From Cellvibrio fontiphilus (GTDB lineage: Bacteria > Pseudomonadota > Gammaproteobacteria > Pseudomonadales > Cellvibrionaceae), in NCBI RefSeq assembly GCF_035317345.1, contig NZ_JAYKTU010000002.1: DNA of 64,000 nt; one strand, given 5' to 3'. This document shows, in pieces, positions 26,006 through 34,784 of the stretch. A program made the position numbers and the translations under genes. The first letter of the stretch is position 1, and each line of letters begins with the position of its first letter. A model generated the notes under the pieces. The model saw only the letters and a program-made list of their open reading frames with translations, was not told where the DNA came from and did not search any database.

Positions 26006-26025
26006 AAGGGAGCCGAAGCTCCCTT
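26006..26025 (-). terminator. Rho-independent terminator of the phytase-like gene
   Basis: On the minus strand AAGGGAGC, tetraloop TTCG, GCTCCCTT, then TTTTA. C(UUCG)G is an extra-stable loop. It lies 28 bases past the stop of the lipoprotein gene and insulates the TA promoter from it. Confidence 0.9.
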
Positions 26026-26053
26026 GAGGTAACGCAAAAGCGCTAGGCGTTGA

Positions 26054-28555
26054 TTAAAACATGCGACCCAGATTGATTAATTGGGTCTCGCCGTTGTGAT
26101 CATTCACACCGTCGTTATCGGTCACTATATAAACCTCACCATTCAGGGTGACCGCAACACCTTCTACTTTCTCGATCAAACTGCCTTTGGTAGAGGCTAA
26201 TGCTGGCTTGATATCTTTTATCAGGTTTTTTGTAATAACATCGCCATCGTTAACTGTTTGTAAATTAATTTTGTACAAACGTTTGATGGCTGCATCCAAA
26301 CCGCCGCGGTTATCGCGCTCCAACACCATAAACTCGCCATTACCTAGAGACGTGATTTCCGACAAGCCTACCCAGCCACCGGCAAATTGTGAGCTGTAAG
26401 CATCCAATGGGTAATAAACAAATTTCCAACTTTGCGCAGCCAAATCATAAATGCCAATGCGAGGGTTAGTCTCACCTGCCCAAGCGCGCTGGAAGGCGAC
26501 ATAAAGGCTGTTGTTGTACTCAGCAATACCTTCGCAACCATTATTGATTTGCAAATTATTCACTGAGGCGGGCAAATGAATTACCGATTCAATCACACCA
26601 CGGGCATCGGTTTTAAAAATCAAATTCATGGATACCGCATTAGCCGCGGCACCTGAACCTTCCGAGGCAATCCAGAAACCACCGTCAGCTGCTTTTGCCA
26701 AACCTTCCGGATCTATATTCACGGATTTATCAGCATTTACCATCGCCGCTAATTCTGCGTTAGTCACACTCGCCAAATGCGCATTCACACCGGAATTAGC
26801 AAACACATTGTTGGTGTCCATGATTTTTATTTCATCAACAATAAGCGCTGGCTTGGTGCTGATATCCATCACAAAAATTCTATTCTGGCCAAAGAAGCTA
26901 TCTTCAATGGAATAGAGAATGTCGGGGTTATTCATATCATTGGTCAGCGCCGATAATGCACTCCAGGGAATCGGGTTGCCGTCCGGGCGATTTACTGATT
27001 GAACGGTTGGGTAAGCCGCCGGTTGTTGGTTGTAGCGATAAATATTCAAACCAGCGCGAATGGCTACGCTGCGCGTGTCATTCTCGGATGCGACCACATA
27101 TAAATTGCGCGCGGGAATTGCCAAACCACCCTCAGGTGCGGCGCTTGCAGGCAACACTTGTTTAAATACCGGTTTAGTGGGATCAGCCACATCGTAAACA
27201 AAAATCACACTGGAGCGTTCAGAGTTAACAAACAAATAACGATTGCCGCCGAACACACCCATCTCAATATTTTCTGGCTCATTACCTTTAGCGTCTGAGC
27301 GACGATCTTGATAGTGGCCAAAACGAATTGCCATATCGTCCAGCGCTGAACCGGAATCCCAAACAACGTCACCCTGCTTATTAAACACAGTGAAGCCACG
27401 GCTACCACCGTTTAAATCACCTTCGTTGGCAGTGGCAAAATAATCATTGTTAATCCAGGTTACGCCATCAGGCTCGCGTAGCTGTGCTGTTTTTACTTCC
27501 ACCGGTTTAATTAATGCGGGGCGATTATCGGTGAGGTCGACATTCACCATATCCACTGTGCCGGCAGTAAAGTGATTAACCACTACAGCCATAGCTAAAT
27601 TTACGATAGCGATGTGGTTGTTCTCTTGCAGCGTCACCACTGCCATGTTATCGCTATTAATATCTACAAATTCTGGCTCAGGGTCAGCGGCGTACAAACT
27701 GGCGATACCGGTTAAATCCACATCGCGTGTCGTCCAGTCAGCGGGGCTGGCTGCACTCAGGTCAACCACAATTAATTTGCCGGCTGGCAACTGTGGTGGC
27801 AAGCCATTATTCAGGTCTTCATCGCGTTGGTTTTCAATAACTATGGCGGCATATTTGCCATCAGGACTGATGGCTACCGAATCTGGCTGACCGCCAATAC
27901 TGCGGCGATGAACAATTGTTTGGGTCGCAATATTCACAACAACAAAATCGCCAGTGGGATTAACAAAATCGGCCGAGGTATCCACTGCAACTAATGCGTA
28001 TCCACCTTTTACGGCAATCGAGGTTGGCTCCCCCCCCATAGCCAACACGCCTTTTGCCAGAGGCGCACCTGGCTGACTGATATCAGTAAAACCAATTTGC
28101 TCTTTGAGTGCATCGGTATAAATCAAGGTCATGCCATCGGTGCTTGCGGCAACAATTTCTGCGGCGGTTTCATCGTTGGTGTTACAGGTTCCACTGATTT
28201 GCAAACACACCGGAAATGTCGCGACACGATTAAAATTCATCGCGCTATTCACCAGTGTTTTTTCACACTGATAGCTAGTTTGATTCACCTCAGTGGCTTG
28301 CAGTGTGTTGTCACTGTTGGCATCAATACCGGTTTCAATTTTTATGCCGCCTGCAAAACACTGTGTATCGCCAGCAACCAACCGGGTTTGTGCAATCAGG
28401 CTGGTTTTACCATCTGCGCCATTTGCACCATTACTGCCATTGCTACCGTTGCTGCCATTAGTGCCGTTTTTACCATCGTCACCACCACAGCCAACCATTA
28501 GCATGGGCAGGCTGGCAATAACCGCCAGCGAGAGTATTTTCTTCGCAAATTGCAT
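26054..28555 (-). CDS. large lipoprotein with collagen-like linker and esterase/phytase-like repeats
   Basis: 833 residues from ATG 28555, set by the lipoprotein signal (MQFAKKILSLAVIASLPMLM then VGCGGD, Cys23) and AAAGGA upstream. Next is a collagen-like Gly-x-Asn/Ser run (GKNGTNGSNGSNGSNGANG, about 29-48), then a small Cys-containing module (about 50-95, GIKIETGIDANSDNTLQATE, resembling DUF7151-type repeats), a beta-propeller-like part (about 120-480) and a C-terminal part (about 500-833) that looks like the 'esterase-like activity of phytase' family (DPEGLAKAADGGFWIASEGSG, KVEGVAVTLNGEVYIVTDND). Likely surface or periplasmic, possibly a phosphatase or esterase. The exact activity is not assigned. 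It has its own terminator. Confidence 0.8.
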   Translation of the reverse strand: MQFAKKILSLAVIASLPMLMVGCGGDDGKNGTNGSNGSNGSNGANGADGKTSLIAQTRLVAGDTQCFAGGIKIETGIDANSDNTLQATEVNQTSYQCEKTLVNSAMNFNRVATFPVCLQISGTCNTNDETAAEIVAASTDGMTLIYTDALKEQIGFTDISQPGAPLAKGVLAMGGEPTSIAVKGGYALVAVDTSADFVNPTGDFVVVNIATQTIVHRRSIGGQPDSVAISPDGKYAAIVIENQRDEDLNNGLPPQLPAGKLIVVDLSAASPADWTTRDVDLTGIASLYAADPEPEFVDINSDNMAVVTLQENNHIAIVNLAMAVVVNHFTAGTVDMVNVDLTDNRPALIKPVEVKTAQLREPDGVTWINNDYFATANEGDLNGGSRGFTVFNKQGDVVWDSGSALDDMAIRFGHYQDRRSDAKGNEPENIEMGVFGGNRYLFVNSERSSVIFVYDVADPTKPVFKQVLPASAAPEGGLAIPARNLYVVASENDTRSVAIRAGLNIYRYNQQPAAYPTVQSVNRPDGNPIPWSALSALTNDMNNPDILYSIEDSFFGQNRIFVMDISTKPALIVDEIKIMDTNNVFANSGVNAHLASVTNAELAAMVNADKSVNIDPEGLAKAADGGFWIASEGSGAAANAVSMNLIFKTDARGVIESVIHLPASVNNLQINNGCEGIAEYNNSLYVAFQRAWAGETNPRIGIYDLAAQSWKFVYYPLDAYSSQFAGGWVGLSEITSLGNGEFMVLERDNRGGLDAAIKRLYKINLQTVNDGDVITKNLIKDIKPALASTKGSLIEKVEGVAVTLNGEVYIVTDNDGVNDHNGETQLINLGRMF

Positions 28556-28766
28556 GGACTGATCCTTTAAAGTTGAATAAGAAGACAATCAGCCCGCAAG
28601 AATGGTTATTACATGTGAACCATTAATTGCAAATTTATGAAGCTTTGGTGACAAAAATAGTTGTCAACCCGTGTGATTATCTGGCAGCAATGCACCAAGC
28701 CGCGTAAAATGCCCACGTTCCCAGTCTTTCATCCTTTTGCCGGAAAGTTACCGGCCAGGAGCCATC

Positions 28767-30386
28767 ATGATCCGTATTACCGAACTCCAACTACCGTTGG
28801 ATCATCCTGCTGAAGCCTTGCGCGCTGCCATCGTCAAACGCCTGAAAATCAAAGAAACAGATTTGCTCGATTTCACTGTATTCAAACGCAGCTATGATGC
28901 GCGCAAAAAAAACAGCGAAATTACCTTTGTGTACATCATCGATTTAAGCGCACGCAATGAAGAACAGATTCTCAAGCGTTTTGCCGATGATAAAAATATT
29001 CGCCCCGCACCCGACACCAACTATTATCCCGTTGCACAAGCGCCCGCCAATTTAACCGAGCGCCCACTGGTTATTGGTTTTGGCCCCTGCGGTTTATTCG
29101 CTGCCCTTACCCTCGCGCAAATGGGTTTTAAACCGATTGTGTTGGAACGCGGTAAAGATGTACGCAAACGCACCAAAGACACTTGGGCACTATGGCGCAA
29201 TAAAGTATTAACACCGGAGTCCAACGTGCAATTTGGTGAAGGTGGTGCGGGTTTATTTTCGGATGGAAAACTTTACAGCCAAATCAAAGATCCGAAATTT
29301 TACGGCCGCAAAGTCATGCATGAATTTGTGCGTGCCGGCGCGCCAGAAGAAATTATGTATGTAAGCAAACCGCACATAGGCACCTTTCGCTTGACCGGTG
29401 TGGTATCCACCATGCGCGAAGAAATTAAAGCGCTCGGTGGTGAAGTTAGATTTGAAAGTAAAGTAACGGACTTTATTATCGAAAACGGCCGCATTGAAGG
29501 CGTGGTACTCGCGAGCGGCGAGACCCTGCGCAGCCGTTATGTGGTACTCGCGCTCGGTCACAGCTCGCGCGATACCTTCCGCAAAATTCACGAGCGCGGT
29601 GTTTTTATCGAGGCTAAACCTTTTGCGGTGGGCTTCCGTATTGAGCACCCACAATCCTTAATTGATAACGCGCGCCTCGGCAAATATGCCGGTCACCCTG
29701 AGTTAGGTGCGGCCGATTATAAATTGGTGTACCACGCTAAAAATGGCCGCGCGGTATACAGTTTTTGTATGTGCCCCGGCGGTACAGTAGTTGCTGCAAC
29801 CTCTGAACCTAATCGTGTTGTCACCAACGGTATGAGTCAGTATTCGCGCAACGAGCGCAATGCTAACGCAGGCATTGTGGTGGGTATCGAACCAGAAAAA
29901 GATTTCCCCGGCGGCCCACTCGCGGGCGTCGAATTACAAGAGCGATTGGAATCCCGCGCGTTTGAATTAGGCGGATATGACTACTGCGCACCAGGGCAAT
30001 TGGTGGGCGATTTTATTCGCGGCAAAGAATCCCGCGAATTCGGTGAAGTAGAACCCTCTTACAAACCCGGCGTAAAACTGGGCGATTTAGCGCCATCATT
30101 ACCCGATTATGCGATTGAAGCGATTCGCGAAGCGCTACCGGAATTCGGTAAACAAATTCGCGGTTTTGATCGCGACGATGCCGTTTTAACAGGGATTGAA
30201 ACACGCACTTCATCACCGGTGCGCATTACGCGCAATCACGAATCGCTGCAGAGTTTGAATACGCGCGGTTTGTATCCTGCCGGTGAAGGGGCTGGTTATG
30301 CGGGCGGTATTTTGTCGGCAGGTGTGGATGGCATTAAAGTCGCTGAAGCCGTTGCCAAAGCTATGCTCGCTGATCTGCAAGGTTAA
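28767..30386 (+). CDS. FAD-dependent oxidoreductase of the COG2509 type
   Basis: 539 residues from ATG 28767 (AGGAG upstream). An N-terminal domain of about 95 residues (MIRITELQLPLDHPAEALRA) precedes a Rossmann FAD fold with the GxGPCGL motif (LVIGFGPCGLFAALTLAQMG, about 102-121), QFGEGGAGLFSDGKL (about 153-167), GFRIEHPQSLID (about 289-300) and the C-terminal GLYPAGEGAGYAGGILSAGV. The family is widespread in bacteria, usually called an uncharacterised FAD-dependent dehydrogenase. Its gene sits 5 bases before a SpoU methyltransferase gene, so the pair is an operon; whether the flavoprotein helps RNA modification is a guess. Confidence 0.88.
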   Translation: MIRITELQLPLDHPAEALRAAIVKRLKIKETDLLDFTVFKRSYDARKKNSEITFVYIIDLSARNEEQILKRFADDKNIRPAPDTNYYPVAQAPANLTERPLVIGFGPCGLFAALTLAQMGFKPIVLERGKDVRKRTKDTWALWRNKVLTPESNVQFGEGGAGLFSDGKLYSQIKDPKFYGRKVMHEFVRAGAPEEIMYVSKPHIGTFRLTGVVSTMREEIKALGGEVRFESKVTDFIIENGRIEGVVLASGETLRSRYVVLALGHSSRDTFRKIHERGVFIEAKPFAVGFRIEHPQSLIDNARLGKYAGHPELGAADYKLVYHAKNGRAVYSFCMCPGGTVVAATSEPNRVVTNGMSQYSRNERNANAGIVVGIEPEKDFPGGPLAGVELQERLESRAFELGGYDYCAPGQLVGDFIRGKESREFGEVEPSYKPGVKLGDLAPSLPDYAIEAIREALPEFGKQIRGFDRDDAVLTGIETRTSSPVRITRNHESLQSLNTRGLYPAGEGAGYAGGILSAGVDGIKVAEAVAKAMLADLQG

Positions 30387-30391
30387 TCGCT

Positions 30392-31120
30392 ATGCCATTA
30401 AAACTGGATGAGGCCAAAAAACTCCACCACAAAAAATACCGCACCGAATTCGGTTATTTTTTGGTGGAGGGCGAACATTTAATTCTGGAGTTGGAAAAAG
30501 CGGCAGCGATTAACCCAGCACTGAATGAATGCGAATTATTTGTGACCGAACAGTTCAAGGATTTTCCGAGCCAGTTTAAAAAACATCTGGTCAGCGAAAA
30601 ACACATGGCGCAGCTGTCCGACACTAAAACTCCGCAGGGGATTATCGCCGTAGCACCATTGCTGAATAACACAGGGGCTCAGGTAGCAAACGAAAAAATT
30701 ATTTACCTCTATGAAGTACAAGACCCCGGCAATTTAGGCACTATTTTGCGCAGCCTCGCATGGTTCGGCAACTTCCGTTGTTTGCTTAGCCCCGGTTCGG
30801 TTGACCCTTATAATCCCAAAGTGGTTCGCTCCAGCATGGGCGCGATTTTTCATGTGCCGATTGAATTGGATGTACCTGTTGAATCACTGGCTGAGCGATT
30901 CCAATCCATCGCCACCCTGGATATGAACGGAAAAGCATTGAGTGATAACAGCTTCAAAAATTTTGATTGTTACGTGTTTGGCAATGAAGCGCGCGGCGTA
31001 CCGCGTGAGGCACTGCAGGCGATGAATGCACAAGCGTTTACTGTTGCAGGCTGTGGGGCAATTGAATCGCTGAATTTGGCCTCAGCGGTGAATATGTGTG
31101 TGTATGAGTTAAAAAGATAA
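30392..31120 (+). CDS. SpoU-family RNA 2'-O-methyltransferase
   Basis: 242 residues. The N-terminal substrate-binding part contains FGYFLVEGEHLILELEKA (about 21-38). The SPOUT knot motifs follow: EVQDPGNLGTILRSLAWFG (motif 1, about 108-126), YVFGNEARGVPREAL (motif 2, about 193-207) and ESLNLASAVNMCVYEL (motif 3, about 225-240). These proteins methylate a ribose in rRNA or tRNA (TrmH/RlmB group); the target cannot be read from sequence. Second gene of an operon with the flavoprotein. Confidence 0.92.
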   Translation: MPLKLDEAKKLHHKKYRTEFGYFLVEGEHLILELEKAAAINPALNECELFVTEQFKDFPSQFKKHLVSEKHMAQLSDTKTPQGIIAVAPLLNNTGAQVANEKIIYLYEVQDPGNLGTILRSLAWFGNFRCLLSPGSVDPYNPKVVRSSMGAIFHVPIELDVPVESLAERFQSIATLDMNGKALSDNSFKNFDCYVFGNEARGVPREALQAMNAQAFTVAGCGAIESLNLASAVNMCVYELKR

Positions 31121-31125
31121 TTCCG

Positions 31126-31145
31126 GCGGCTGCAATAGCAGCCGC
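31126..31145. terminator. 8-bp hairpin between converging genes
   Basis: GCGGCTGC, loop AATA, GCAGCCGC, between the stops of the methyltransferase and the esterase. GC-rich and compact but with a poor T-run on both strands, so termination is probable rather than certain. Confidence 0.5.
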
Positions 31146-31156
31146 AATCAGGAATA

Positions 31157-32023
31157 TTATTTTTCCAAGGGCAAAGTTGCCATCAATCCCTTGGAGAGCA
31201 GACCGGGAAAAACACTGTGATGGCTTTCACCTTGCAACACCTCAACACGCAAATTAAATCCCTCATAGTTGCGTGAGCGCAATTGCTTCTCCATCGCTAA
31301 TAAATCAGTCACCATTGGGTAGTAATCATTTTCCAGTGACCCAACAAACATAGCGACATTTACCGGTAGGCGGCTATGGGTTTTGGAATATGCTTTTTCG
31401 ACTGTAAACATAATGCGATTGTCATACCACAGGGATGGACTGCCAATAATATAGTCAGTAAACAAGTGCGGCTTATTAAACAAAATATAAGTGCCGAGCA
31501 ATCCGCCGTAGGAATGCCCTACAAAAACCCTTTTGCTTGAATCAGTGCGATATTTCTTCTGCAATAAAGGGATGACCTGACTTTCTATAAAACCGACATA
31601 TTCTTTGGCGTGACCAGACGCCATTCGAGCCGGGCTTGAATTCCCATTTTTATCTACCGGTGAAAATGTGGGCGTGTAATCACGTGTACGGCTAACCATG
31701 CGATCATCACCTTTGGAGTAAGAAATACCGACTACAATCGCCTCCTTAACAACAGCTCCTCCCATTAATGCCATAGCACCATTGGTAATCGGAAAAGCCC
31801 AACTTGTGTCATTAACAATGATTAGTGGGTAAGCCGTTTTTGTATCAGAATAAGATTTAGGCAGCTGTATATAAATTTCATAATCTTTATTGTTGCTGTT
31901 CGCATGAACATTAATAGTTTCATATGCGGGATAACCATATGGAGGAAGCTGGTTCGCATAACTGACATTCACAAAAATGACAGCAGCTAGCACCAACAAC
32001 GAAAACGTTTTTTTGATAAACAT
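31157..32023 (-). CDS. exported alpha/beta-hydrolase esterase (IroE/esterase D-like)
   Basis: 288 residues with a signal peptide (MFIKKTFSLLVLAAVIFVNV then SYANQL). Putative-esterase family fold: nucleophile Ser in FVGHSYGGLLGTYIL (about 170-184), a likely acid in GSLENDYYPM, and the catalytic His in LQGESHHSVFPGLL near the C terminus. IroE-type enzymes of this shape hydrolyse ferri-siderophore esters in the periplasm, but others act on sugar or feruloyl esters, so the substrate is open. AAAGGAA lies 7 bases before the ATG. A truncated deacetylase gene ends 16 bases upstream on the same strand, so the two were probably once an operon. Confidence 0.85.
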   Translation of the reverse strand: MFIKKTFSLLVLAAVIFVNVSYANQLPPYGYPAYETINVHANSNNKDYEIYIQLPKSYSDTKTAYPLIIVNDTSWAFPITNGAMALMGGAVVKEAIVVGISYSKGDDRMVSRTRDYTPTFSPVDKNGNSSPARMASGHAKEYVGFIESQVIPLLQKKYRTDSSKRVFVGHSYGGLLGTYILFNKPHLFTDYIIGSPSLWYDNRIMFTVEKAYSKTHSRLPVNVAMFVGSLENDYYPMVTDLLAMEKQLRSRNYEGFNLRVEVLQGESHHSVFPGLLSKGLMATLPLEK

Positions 32024-32039
32024 CTTATTCCTTTGTTTA

Positions 32040-32306
32040 TTATTGATTCACAATCACGCCTGTCTGCGCAAAAGCCTGAGCCAGATATTGTTCATTCTCT
32101 GATGGATGACGCAGCTCAGCATCGGAAATACCTTTGCTACTGGCAATAGCGGCAACCCTGCCCTGCTTATGCAGGGTAACTTGCGGAAAGTTTTTCGCAA
32201 TAGTGTCTTTATAGGCTTGCTGGGGCGAAATAATTTTCCAATCTTTGCTGCGCAAATGGTTGACCAGATCGCCAATGAACGATGCCGCTGCATCATTTTC
32301 AATCAC
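32040..32306 (-). pseudogene. 3' remnant of a polysaccharide deacetylase gene
   Basis: 88 codons without a proper start (first possible GTG at 32306). The peptide ENDAAASFIGDLVNHLRSKD and KIISPQQAYKD match, from memory of the family, the C-terminal end of polysaccharide deacetylases found in Cellvibrio and relatives (ENDxxAxFIxDLVxxLRxxxW, IISPxxAYxD). The NodB catalytic domain is absent: upstream there is only short open sequence and then a terminator hairpin of the neighbouring gene. A deletion that removed the 5' part, close to 32306-32325, is the simplest explanation. It differs from the intact deacetylase at 22032-22847. Confidence 0.65.
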
Positions 32307-32325
32307 TGGAGTGCACAGAAAAAGG

Positions 32326-32365
32326 AAAGGCGCAGGCTACAGCCGTAGAAGCACAATGCGCCTTT
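32326..32365 (-). terminator. terminator of the PEP-CTERM-like gene
   Basis: Outer stem AAAGGCGCA / TGCGCCTTT (9 bp) around a 22-base loop that itself holds GGCT-AC-AGCC. On the minus strand it is followed by CCTTTTTCTG. It starts 28 bases past the stop of the gene at 32393-33091. Confidence 0.65.
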
Positions 32366-32392
32366 TATTTATTTCATTTTTGACTGTTTACA

Positions 32393-33091
32393 CTATTTGC
32401 GTATGGCAACTCGTCCAACCCCTAGTGCCAGCACGCCCATTAATAGCAGAACTAGTGAGTCGGACTCAGAAACATAGGTTCTTTGCGATACTCGGTAAGT
32501 ACCACCTGATGTCAACAAGGAAGCAGACTGTGAAAAATCCTCTAAACTTAGAGGCGGAAATGCTAACGAATCGTAAGCCAAATAGTTATGCAAACCGGAA
32601 TGGAAAGAACCGTCTGCGAGCAATGTGGATTCACTGTAGCCGTCGTAAGCAAAGAAGCCTGCCAAAGGGAAATATGTTTTTATTATCCCAATGGACATGA
32701 AAAATTTAAAAAAAGGATTACCTGGAGCCTGAGCTCCTAAATAACTCACACTTTCTGCATCCAAGTCTGATGCAAACCCCCATGAACCACCAATTTTTCC
32801 ATCCCAATTATCAGTGATATCGTAACCCGACCCATCAAGCTGTACCGCACTCAACTTCCACTGAGAATTAGGAAAAACATCGTTAGCAAAATCAGGAAGA
32901 ACTGGGTTCAACCAGTAGCCATTGCCAGGTGTCCAAGAGGTCATGCCTGTTACAAAAAGGGCATCTTGCTGTGTATCTACGTGACCCGTTAGAAGCTCCT
33001 GGTCACCCGAAGAAAAGCTAAAGTCATAAATGGTTGCCTGCGCCAAACTGCTGCAGACCAATAAACCTAATGCAATCAACTTATTTTTCAT
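32393..33091 (-). CDS. secreted protein with PEP-CTERM-like C terminus
   Basis: 232 residues from ATG 33091 (AGGGA upstream). Signal peptide MKNKLIALGLLVCSSLAQA. The mature part (FSFSSGDQELLTGHVDTQQD, about 25-44) is the kind of small beta-rich domain common in PEP-CTERM proteins. The last 26 residues have the three-part sorting signal: a short polar motif (VSESDS where the usual form is VPEPS), a membrane helix (LVLLLMGVLALGVG) and a basic end (RVAIRK). This is a divergent form. An exosortase would cut near the motif and release or anchor the protein in the envelope or exopolysaccharide. The associated acyltransferase lies at 15853-16695; no exosortase gene is in the window. Confidence 0.75.
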   Translation of the reverse strand: MKNKLIALGLLVCSSLAQATIYDFSFSSGDQELLTGHVDTQQDALFVTGMTSWTPGNGYWLNPVLPDFANDVFPNSQWKLSAVQLDGSGYDITDNWDGKIGGSWGFASDLDAESVSYLGAQAPGNPFFKFFMSIGIIKTYFPLAGFFAYDGYSESTLLADGSFHSGLHNYLAYDSLAFPPLSLEDFSQSASLLTSGGTYRVSQRTYVSESDSLVLLLMGVLALGVGRVAIRK

Positions 33092-33293
33092 TGGTAAATC
33101 CCTGTTTGATTTTTTAAAAAAACCGTCAACCCCAAATTGACGGCACCAGAAGGCTATCAGCACTATACAGTCAGCTCAAGAAAATTTGTCGTTGGAATTA
33201 CCACAGGGGATTAGATGAGGCAGAAAAATTAGAGAATCTATACATGCGAATCTAAACACAGAGCAATCCATTGCCATGAAAAACCCACTAGGT

Positions 33294-34784
33294 TTATTTT
33301 TGCGGACAGTGAAAACTCTGCTTAGTCTCACTACCATCTACTGAATGTAAATGCACATCAAACCCCCACAATCGATGTAAATGTTTCAGCACTTCGTTGG
33401 TTGACCCGGCCAGTGGGCGACGGTTGTGCATATAGTGATGCAATGTGAGCGAGCGATCGCCGCGTACATCGACATTGTAAACCTGAATATTAGGCTCGCG
33501 ATTACCCAGGTTATATTGACCTGCCAGATTTTCGCGCAACTTTTTAAAGCCCTTTTCATTGTGGATGGCATCAACACTGATTTTTTCCTGCTGGTCGTCA
33601 TCCACTATGCTGAACAGTTTTAAATCGCGCATCACTTTGGGTGATAAGAACTGTAGGATAAAACTTTCATCTTTAAAGTTTTTCATTGCAAACTGCAGAG
33701 TTTCTTTCCAATTCGAGCCGGCAATTTCGGGAAACCAATGTTTATCTTCATCGGTAGGATTCTCGCAGATGCGGCGTATATCACTCATCATCGCAAACCC
33801 AAGGGCATAGGGATTAATACCACTAAAATAAGGATGATCGTATGCAGGTTGGGCCACTACGCTGGTGTGGGACTGCAGGAACTCTAGAATAAAACCCTCA
33901 TTTACATACCCCCTCGCATAGAGTTCATTCAGCAAGGTGTAATGCCAGAAGGTAGCCCAACCTTCGTTCATAACTTGGGTTTGGCGCTGAGGATAAAAAT
34001 ATTGAGCAATCTTGCGAACAATCCTGATGATTTCACGCTGCCAAGGCTCCAATAAAGGAGCATTTTTTTCTAGAAAATATAAAATGTTTTCTTGTGGCTC
34101 CGAGGGAAATCGCGGCAGATCTTTTTCGGCTTCGTGGCTTGCCGATTTGGGAATGGTGCGCCACAAATCGTTAACATGTTTTTGTAAGTATTCCTCACGC
34201 TCGCTTTGGCGGCGCTCCTCCTCGTGAGCAGAAATAGGCGATGGTCTTTTATAGCGGTCCACCCCGTAGTTCATCAAGGCGTGACATGAATCGAGAATGT
34301 TTTCTACCTCGTTAACACCATAGCGTTCTTCACATTTGGAAATATAATTTTTGGCAAAAACAAGATAATCAATAATTGAACTGGCATCGGTCCAGGTACG
34401 AAATAAATAATTTCCCTTAAAAAATGAATTATGCCCATAACAGGCATGGGCTATGACCAGCGTCTGCATGGTCATGGTGTTTTCTTCCATCAAGTAAGCA
34501 ATGCAGGGATTTGAATTAATCACAATTTCATAAGCCAATCCCATTTGACCGCGCTTATAGGAGTGCTCGGTGCTTAATAACTGCTTGCCATAAGACCAAT
34601 GGTGATAACCAATAGGCATGCCAACTGAAGAATAGGCATCCATCATCTGCTCGGAGCTAATCACTTCAATCTGGTTGGGGTAGGTATCCAATCCAAACTC
34701 AGCGGCCAGCTCTGCCAGCACTGCATCGACATCCCGAATTAAATCAAAATTCCATTCCGATGTGGTAAACAGTGGTTTTTTCAT
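33294..34784 (-). CDS. spoVR: SpoVR family protein (YcgB)
   Basis: 496 residues, normal length for the family. Hallmarks: SYGKQLLSTEHSYKRGQMGL, AYEIVINSNPCIAYLMEENT, VIAHACYGHNSFFKGNYLF, and NEGWATFWHYTLLNELYARG with a His/Glu pair. Widely conserved cytoplasmic protein, named for a Bacillus cortex gene, of unknown biochemical activity; in gammaproteobacteria it accompanies prkA and yeaH and is induced by stress or starvation. Its ATG overlaps the yeaH stop by 4 bases (ATGA). Last gene of the operon. Confidence 0.95.
   Translation of the reverse strand: MKKPLFTTSEWNFDLIRDVDAVLAELAAEFGLDTYPNQIEVISSEQMMDAYSSVGMPIGYHHWSYGKQLLSTEHSYKRGQMGLAYEIVINSNPCIAYLMEENTMTMQTLVIAHACYGHNSFFKGNYLFRTWTDASSIIDYLVFAKNYISKCEERYGVNEVENILDSCHALMNYGVDRYKRPSPISAHEEERRQSEREEYLQKHVNDLWRTIPKSASHEAEKDLPRFPSEPQENILYFLEKNAPLLEPWQREIIRIVRKIAQYFYPQRQTQVMNEGWATFWHYTLLNELYARGYVNEGFILEFLQSHTSVVAQPAYDHPYFSGINPYALGFAMMSDIRRICENPTDEDKHWFPEIAGSNWKETLQFAMKNFKDESFILQFLSPKVMRDLKLFSIVDDDQQEKISVDAIHNEKGFKKLRENLAGQYNLGNREPNIQVYNVDVRGDRSLTLHHYMHNRRPLAGSTNEVLKHLHRLWGFDVHLHSVDGSETKQSFHCPQK

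Noticed and set aside
28649..28666. TGACAA-N6-TTGTCA inverted repeat between the phytase-like and flavoprotein genes
   Set aside because: Only 6-bp arms; does not fit the Pho or LexA box layout, so not called.
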